Source: Podocnemis expansa | Lineage: Eukaryota > Chordata > Testudines > Podocnemididae | DNA: 64,000 bases | Assembly (NCBI GenBank): GCA_007922195.1 | Contig: ML682005.1 | Span: forward strand, 30,969,042-31,033,041 | Reading direction: 5' to 3' | Shown: positions 58,072 to 64,000 of the stretch, piece after piece | How the letters are laid out: each line of letters opens with the position of its first letter | Position numbering within the stretch: the stretch's first letter is position 1 | Program-made: the position numbers and the translations under genes | Notes under the pieces: model-generated | Told to the model about the DNA's origin: nothing | The model's input: the letters and a program-made list of their open reading frames with translations, nothing else | Databases searched by the model: none

Positions 58072-59300
58072 TTAAGTTGGGAGACAGCTGTATTCCTTCA
58101 GGGTTTTTTCCTCCTGGTACAGAGCCACACATACCTCTTGATCCTTCCAAGGTTTCAGCAAGTTCACGTAGTGTACCTGCTCCTGTTTGCTGTGCCCGGG
58201 CTGATGTATCTTATAGTTGGTCTCCCCCATGAGCTCAATCACTTCACAGGGCCTCTGCCACTGGGCCAAATAGTTTATTCTCGGTGGTGGGCACTAGTAC
58301 CATCATCCAATCACCAACCTGGAATCAATGGACGGCAGCCTGGCACTTATAGTGGGTTTTTGGGTCTCCTGAGCCTTCTCAAGGTGCTCCCACACAACAG
58401 GGGTGATGCGGACTATTAGCTTTCTCATTTGCAGTACACGATTGACCACACTTTACCCTGGGGTGGGCTCTTTCTCTCAGATCTCTTTGGTTATATCCAA
58501 AATACCTCTTGGATGTCATCCATATAATAGTTCAAAGGGGGAGAATGCAGTGAAGGCCTGAGGAACCTCCCACATAGCAAACATTAGGTAGCGCAGCAGA
58601 GCACCCCAATCCTTTCCATCTCAGCTCACCACCTTTTTTATCATGACCTTCAGAGTCCTATTAAATCTTTCCAAAAGGCCATCAGGCTGTGGATGGTAGA
58701 TGAACATTCGCAGGGTTTTTACATTAAGCAAGGTGCATGAGTCCTTCATTACTCAGAGCATAAATGGGGTTCCTTGGGCTGTCAGCATCTCCTTAGGGGG
58801 CTCCACTGTGTCAAATTTTTTTTACTAGTTCAGTTGCTATCACTTTTGTAGTAGTACCTTCACAGGGGAATGACCTCTGGATACCAGGTGGCATAATCAA
58901 GAATAACCAGTATATATTGGTGGCCCCGAGTTGTGTTTTCCAGGGGCCCTACCAGGTCCATTGCAATCCACTTAAAGGGGACTTCGATGATGGCACTAGT
59001 GGGGCCCTCAGATGTGGCCTGGGGCTATGCATCTGGCACTCAGAGCAGCTAGCACAATAGTACTGAACATCTTCATGTACTCCTGGCCAGCAGAATGTCC
59101 TCAGGATTCTCACCAGGGTTTTTTCTATTCTCAGCTGTCCTCCAAAGAAGTAGCTGTGGACAAGGCTCAGTACAGCCTTCTGGTGCCTTTGCAGCACCAA
59201 GAGTTGTAATATCTCTTCTCCCTGCATCTCTGCAACACGATACAGTACTAAAAAGTATAGTCCCAATCCCCGGGTTTTTCCCTCTACAGGTACTCCATTT
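58072..59300 (-). pseudogene. Gypsy integrase, upstream of RT
   Basis: Frame 58,949-59,266 carries the zinc-binding N-domain: LVHSYFFGGQLRIEKT (second His of HHCC replaced), FCWPGVHEDV, and CASCSECQ with the Cys pair. Then, with stops, MDLVGPLENTTRG (first catalytic Asp, near 58,960), AQGTPFM near 58,770 where the second catalytic Asp is Ala, and YHPQPDGLLERFNRTL with the catalytic Glu near 58,680. FSPFELLYG and HPRGIL end the core near 58,510. Frame 58,072-58,269 (AQWQRPCEVIELMGETNYKI) is the C-terminal domain before the junction with RT. Confidence 0.9.
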
Positions 59301-59649
59301 ATCTCAACTACCTCCTTTTGGGCATTATCATATCAGGGGTCCTCTGCCTGGTTCTTCCCAAAACTCCCCCAGACCAGACTCTGCTGTCCATTTCCAAGAG
59401 ATTCCATTTCTTCTCCCTCCCGTGCTCAGTAGGATTCATGTCAGGATCTGCCTCAATCCCTTCCATGGTTGGGATGCACACATCAACTGCTTTTTGGGTT
59501 TCCCTGCCCACCAGGAGGGCTTTTCTTCCCAAGTCAGGATTCTAATCCCCAGAGCCTTCAGTGCCCTTCTTTCTGCCTCTCCCTTCCTACCTTTTCCAGG
59601 GGAATGGAACAATTCCTAGTCAAACTTGGAGAATACTGGGGGGTGGCCA

Positions 59650-59990
59650 TCCACAAGAGCTTGATCATGGGTCTTGAATTTCTCCTCTTCTCCTGTTCCC
59701 TCTAGGGGGGAGCAGGATCTCAAACCTTGGGAGGTCCCTCCCTATGAGCACAGAGTGTGGAAGTTTAGGGTCCACCCCTGCTGTTACCCTAGTGACACCA
59801 TCTTGCATCTCAATAGCTACTGGGATATAACTTGGAAAATACTTGGGAAATAACTGACTGTCCCATGGACACAAGTTACCTTTGTGCATTTGGCTTGGGT
59901 CAATAGGCTATACTTCACTACTGTCCCTGAAAGGAGTGTAATTGCACTTCCTGAGTCCACCAAGGTTACAGTTTCAAGCCCATTTAGCTT
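59650..59990 (-). pseudogene. Gypsy aspartic protease
   Basis: TLVDSGSAITLL near 59,940-59,975 is the catalytic D-S/T-G motif of retropepsins. Frame 59,665-59,889 continues downstream to PHSVLIGRDLPRFE, the conserved ILGRD-type block at the end of the fold. It follows gag and precedes integrase. Confidence 0.8.
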
Positions 59991-60075
59991 CACAGACTGG
60001 GTGTATTTGTGTGGGGTTACTGACTCCCACCAGCTGTAGCAGGCTACAGGGGTTTCCCCAGTCTCCTAGGTTACA

Positions 60076-61110
60076 CTACATGGGTTCTTTCACTTTGGGG
60101 CACTGGGCTGCTATATGCCCCCACTTGCCCCAAGCATAACACCTATAGGGGGCCCACAGTACCCCCCCATCCTTTGTGCTAGGGTGTCTGATGCCATTCT
60201 TTCTGTAAAAGTCCTCTGGTTTCATAGGGACCTTAACTTCTCTTGTTCTCCATTTCCCCTTTCCCAGGTTCTCCGTCTTCTGATTCCCTAAGGCGTCACT
60301 TGAGAGGGTCACTTGGCTTGGAGTGAGTCTCCTTGGTGTGTTTGTGCAGTGCCCCTGGCCATTAGTCACCTCCCACCAGAGCAGTCAGCTCGTCATAAGA
60401 AGAGGGGTCATTCTGGGTTACCCAGATACAGAGATCCGGCAGTAGCCCTGTTATATACTGGTCAAGGACAAGTACCTCTAGAATCTCCTCAGGATGGTGG
60501 ACCTTGGATAGTATCCATTTCTGTGCGAGATCGAACAACTGAGACCTTGGAGCCCTTCCCTCCTGGAACCTCCAGTCATGGTATCTTTGGGCCTGTACAT
60601 CAGTCTTTACACCAGCATGAGCCGAGATCTCCATCTTCAATCAGTGATTATCAGCTGCGGCTTAGTGGTTGAGGGGGAGATCATATTAAGCATTCTGGGC
60701 TTCCCCACACAGGAAGGGGGCAAGAATACTAGCCCACTGGCTCTGGGACCAGGCCTCACGTGTGGTGACCTGCTCAAACGTAAAGAGATAGGCCTCCAGA
60801 TCATCCCCAGCCATCATCTTCTGTAGGTAACTGGTAGCCTGTAGGGTATTGGTACCACCTGGTCCCTGGGACTGGGTGGCCAAGGCCTTCAGTTGGTCCA
60901 CCATTTCCCACAAGAGGGCACAGTCCTGGGCTCCCTGGCTTATTAGCAATTGATTAGTCTCTTGTTGAAGCTGCAGACTCTTGCTGGGTGGCCATTTGTG
61001 CCCATGTGGCCTCTTGCTGGACTGCTGTGGCCTGGATTAGGGCCTTTACTACATTTTCCATGGGGTAGAATGGAGATGAAAAACTCCATCTTGCCTCTCC
61101 CCTCTGGCTG
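60076..61110 (-). pseudogene. Gypsy gag with SCAN-like capsid and damaged zinc knuckle
   Basis: Frames 60,954-61,187, 60,686-60,949, 60,362-60,640 and 60,076-60,369 follow one another. The start is likely [20 protein letters not shown] (near 61,060). The second holds MLISQGAQ and the [20 protein letters not shown] block. The third has FQEGRAPRSQLFDLAQKWI, EILEVLVLDQYITGLLPDL and WVTQNDPSSYDELTALVGG, matching the length and hydrophobic pattern of SCAN domains, which are thought to derive from Gmr1-like gag. The fourth has CYAWGKWGHIAAQC, a CCHC knuckle whose second Cys is Trp. Confidence 0.88.
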
Positions 61111-61122
61111 CTGTGTACACAG

Positions 61123-61140
61123 ATCCCACTCCTGACACCA
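61123..61140 (-). other. Primer-binding site, tRNA-Leu type
   Basis: The plus strand reads ATCCCACTCCTGACACCA, the 3' end (with CCA) of vertebrate tRNA-Leu(CAG) as I recall it; 18 consecutive bases match. It lies two bases from the 5' LTR edge at 61,143. Confidence 0.85.
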
Positions 61141-61142
61141 GT

Positions 61143-61231
61143 TGTTGTGAATGGGTTTGCTTGGGCACTGTGGGTTGTGTGCTTCAAACTTGGCAGCCAC
61201 CTTTAGTACGGCTCTCCCTCCTCCAAACTTC
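61143..61231 (-). repeat. 5' LTR remnant of the Gmr1-like element (truncated)
   Basis: TGTTGTGAATGGG..CTCCAAACTTC matches the edge-to-inner part of the LTR at 56,561-56,650 and then stops at 61,231, so about 420 bp of the 5' LTR is missing. Confidence 0.9.
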
Positions 61232-62090
61232 ACTGTGCTATTATTGTTGTTAGCAAAAGGGAAAGTAGAATGCTTGAAGCAAAATGTTTCAGGTATTCCA
61301 TATGTTGGCTCATTTCTCACTAACCTTCTAGAATGTTTTGAACCTTCCAGATTTTCTGTGAACTATATTTTCCTTGAACTTCATAGAATATATTCAGCCA
61401 TGCCATCATGGATATATAAGGGGCCAGGAGTCATCAGTTACTCAATGAGATAAAAGAACCAATTGAAATGAAGTGAGAGCCCAGGTGCAATATTATAAAC
61501 CTTGTTTTATTGTGAAAGTGTATTTGTGTTTTAAGACTTGAAGGACATATATAGCTATGGATAAAAGACATACTTAATGAGACACTGGTAAAATCTATCA
61601 TATCCCTGACAATGCAACAGTATACAAGAAATACTGCTACTTCTTTTTCCATGCTTAACACACAATGTGTGATGACTTTCTAAGACTGTGGAACACTGAC
61701 TTTTGCTCTCCCTAATTCTGTCTGTTTTTCTATGTAGAAAATAACAGATGGCCCCAAAGAAGCATAAAGAGCACAGTATATGAAGTGAAAGGCCCAATTG
61801 CAATCTAGTTTGACTTAAGGGGCAAAGTTGATGGGAAGATATCTGAAAGAAGACAACACAGACTGGACTTTAGGCTGTAGTGACTTTCCCAGTGGAAAAG
61901 AAATTAAGGAGCAAAGCATATAACTAAGGAATTAGAAGATTTACTTAAAAATAAGAAATAAAAATGTGAAAAAAAAAGTGATGGAAAATGCTGCAGTTTC
62001 CTTAGTGGTGTAAAGAATGTGGCTCCCATGAAAAGAAGAGTAATTACAAAGAAAAATCTAGTTTACATGATTTCATTGTGACCTACAGAG
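61232..62090. other. Non-coding, AT-rich
   Basis: No gene or repeat recognised between the gypsy element and the hAT remnant. Confidence 0.35.
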
Positions 62091-62099
62091 GTAACAGAT

Positions 62100-62775
62100 T
62101 TTATCAGTGCTCTCATAGAAATGGCAGAAAGCTTAGTAGTTAAGCCTGTCTTCAAGGAAACTCATATGCATCAGAAGAAGAGACAGTCTGGTTACAAGGG
62201 CAGAGATGAGGTGATGGGAAGCTAAGATACAAAATTCAAGGAGGAGTTTGAAACTGCTGGAGGGGTTTGACACTGTGACACTGCTCGAGTGTCTACTGAA
62301 GAAATGTTAAATGAAGCATCACAAAAAAGATGTAGGGGTTTTTGTCTGAGCTCAGTAAGCTGCCATTGGTCAGTAAAATGCTCTTGAACAATTCTACTGA
62401 CCTTCACCAGATGCTGACACATGGGAAATATTTGACCATCAGTGATAAGGACTTCTATGTTTAATTGGACAACATTGTTACATTTTGTGAAACAAGGACT
62501 CTCCAGTCCAAGTTCTCCAAATCATTCATGATGCAGAGCTGAAGGACATATTTCCAAATGTGCGGGTGGCTTTGATGAGGCAATGTACATTGTCAATCAT
62601 GGCCTCAAGTAGTAAGCACAGCTTTTTGAAGATCATATTCATTAAAATGCATGTTTCACTGACAGTGGAACACAAGAGACAGACCTCACTTTCTATTTTG
62701 GCACCTGAGAATGCCATTGGCCAGTCTTTGTATCTTTCTGACACTGGGTGGGCACCAAAGATATTTCTCATCTGA
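62100..62775 (+). pseudogene. Probable hAT transposase remnant (ZMYM/hATC type)
   Basis: The plus strand, after AEGHIS and ELKDIFPN-type readings at 62,535, gives VRVALMRQCTLSIMASSSKH followed by SFLKIIFIKM and LSILAPENAIGQSLYLSDTG in frame 62,560-62,775. The pattern (FPN-V-VAL-, a Ser-rich block then SF-K---IK, then L-IL--EN-I) matches the C-terminal dimerisation domain of hAT transposases and their ZMYM-like relatives, with the usual ERSFSKLK replaced by KHSFLKII. A DMHMHQKK-like segment near 62,160 may belong to an earlier part. The region is full of stops. Confidence 0.5.
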
Positions 62776-63266
62776 CGTGCCATATGGTGTAGAACCAGCC
62801 CTACTTGCATGTAGTGAAAAGTCCAGTGTGTTTCAATCACAGCTGTGTTGGACAGAATCCTAGGAGCCTACATTTTATTCCAGGCTGAGATTGTTGGGCT
62901 TTAGGTTTTATTTTACTTTCATTCAGGAAATTAATTTGGATGTCCTTAAATCAATGTTCAAGTTCACAAGCAGGAAAGTAATATGAGAGAGAGGGACCTT
63001 AGAGACCCATATTGTCATTCTCCTTCACATTTCTCTGTAGATAGGACCCAGAGTTTTATCAAGATACACTCACTCCCTGGGGCATTTCAGATGCAATGTT
63101 TGTTTTGGGGATTATCTCAAGGATTTTCTTCCTAGCAGGACGTGTAAGCCCATGAACTCTAGTAAGTGAGTAAATAAAAAATCATAGGAAGTAGCTGGAA
63201 ACACAGATTATTCTGCTTTGTATTCTCATGCAGGAATAGTGGCAACTGAATAACATTACTACTATT
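62776..63266. other. Non-coding, nothing recognised
   Basis: AT-rich spacer; no repeat or gene seen. Confidence 0.35.
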
Positions 63267-64000
63267 GGCTACGTCTACACTGTGCCTTTAAGTTGATTTA
63301 AGGCCCCTTAAGTCAACTTAATTAAGGTCCAGTCCACATTGCCAGGGAATAAAGTCAACTTTACTGGACACTAAAGTTGACTTTATTACTTCCGCAGGTA
63401 AAGTTGACTTTACCATTAAGTTGACTTTATTACATTGACTTAATGCAATGTGAACTGGGAGTAAGCATAGGTTAACTTAAGGGGTCCCGAGGCAGCTGGC
63501 AGTCTGCCTGGCAACAAGGAAGTGCCTGCTTTGGCCAATCCTGAGGCAGGCAGAAGCCCTGCACTTCCTGGTTCACAGCTAGGGACAGGCAGGACTTTTG
63601 CTGTGCTGCACACATGGCTGAGTGCAGAGTGCAGAGGCCCCACAAGTGCGGTCCCACCTGGGCAAACTAGCAGATTTTGGAACTCCTGGCTTTCGGGGGG
63701 GGGGGGGGGCATGCACACCTGGTTGCAGGGCAGCCAAAGGAATAGAGAGCTCTACCAGGCTATGTCATGGGGCCTGGTGGAGAAAGGCCACTCAGCAAGT
63801 CAGAATGAAAGTGAAGGACCTCCGGGAGACCTATTACAAGGCAAGGGAGGTGAGATGCTGATTGGGCACAGCTGAGGCCACCTGACCCTCCTATCAAGAG
63901 GTGGATGCTTTCCTGGGGCAGGAGCCCAATGTGGGGCCAGCACACACACTTGATTCAGTTGATCCCCCCGCCGCGCACAGTACCCAAGAGGAGGAGTTGA
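63267..64000. mobile_element. Left part of a foldback MITE (AAGTCAACTT type), cut by window end
   Basis: It starts GGCTACGTCTACACTG, the terminal type of the family, with ATT just outside. Hairpins built from AAGTTGACTT follow: AAGTTGATTTAAGG/CCTTAAGTCAACTT near 63,291-63,320, AAGTCAACTTTA/TAAAGTTGACTT near 63,352-63,383, and the palindrome GGTAAAGTTGACTTTACC near 63,399. From 63,480 a GC-rich module begins, as in the element at 54,343. The right end lies beyond the window. Confidence 0.7.

Larger units (their letters stand above)
56561..61231 (-). mobile_element. Ty3/gypsy element, Gmr1-like, gag-PR-INT-RT-RH order
   Basis: Read on the minus strand: remnant 5' LTR, tRNA-Leu-type primer site, gag, protease, integrase, RT/RNase H, polypurine tract, 3' LTR. 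Integrase coding lies 5' of RT, the copia-like order, yet all domains are of Ty3/gypsy type. That combination is the hallmark of the Gmr1 clade of deuterostome gypsy elements. Gag carries a SCAN-like capsid segment. Stops, frameshifts, a deletion in RT and a truncated 5' LTR show it is dead. Confidence 0.9.

Noticed and set aside
61123..61140. tRNA-Leu 3' end
   Set aside because: Only the last 18 bases of a tRNA are present, next to an LTR; it is a primer-binding site, not a tRNA gene.

Overview
The window looks like vertebrate, non-mammalian (sauropsid) nuclear DNA, most likely from a turtle. It is AT-rich with long non-coding stretches, a near full-length CR1 LINE plus several CR1/L3-type 3' ends, Penelope-like retroelement (PLE) tails, a Ty3/gypsy element with a SCAN-like capsid, solo LTRs, hAT elements and many foldback MITEs. 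The turtle assignment rests on recalled repeat families, not on a search. I found no convincing host protein-coding exon, tRNA, rRNA or CRISPR array. Almost all readable coding sequence is decayed transposon protein.

Layout. 1-231: right end of a hairpin-rich MITE. 3.15-3.9 kb: CR1/L3 fragment. 5.2-5.8 kb: GC-rich element ending in a hAT-like terminus. 9.0-11.1 kb: PLE remnant (RT plus GIY-YIG, minus strand). 12.80-13.63 kb: solo LTR with near-perfect 5-bp flanking repeats. 13.66-13.88 kb: PLE tail. 16.17-17.17 kb: second LTR with two tandem-repeat blocks. 17.47-17.91 kb: MITE built of consecutive perfect hairpins. 19.45, 26.83, 34.15 and 40.57 kb: four PLE-derived inverted (snap-back) elements, each inside a candidate target-site duplication. 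28.46-30.47 kb: hAT element with a perfect 8-bp duplication, carrying a second hAT MITE with its own perfect 8-bp duplication. 42.69-43.12 kb: MITE. 43.46-47.62 kb: CR1 on the minus strand with ORF1 (zinc-finger and esterase) and ORF2 (endonuclease and RT). 54.34-55.73 kb: larger MITE with a GC-rich tandem-repeat core. 56.56-61.23 kb: Ty3/gypsy element in gag-PR-INT-RT-RH order, as in the Gmr1 clade, with a tRNA-Leu-type primer site and a palm deletion in RT. 62.1-62.8 kb: probable hAT transposase remnant. 63.27 kb to the end: left end of another MITE.

The genes do not form a pathway; the window is a layered record of transposition. Two patterns stand out. First, at least four elements share one design: a short leader, an inverted PLE tail, then a sense PLE tail, with flanking duplications indicating that each palindrome was inserted as a unit. 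The tail carries a hammerhead-ribozyme-like core. Second, several MITEs share a terminal inverted repeat but each builds its hairpins from a different self-complementary word.
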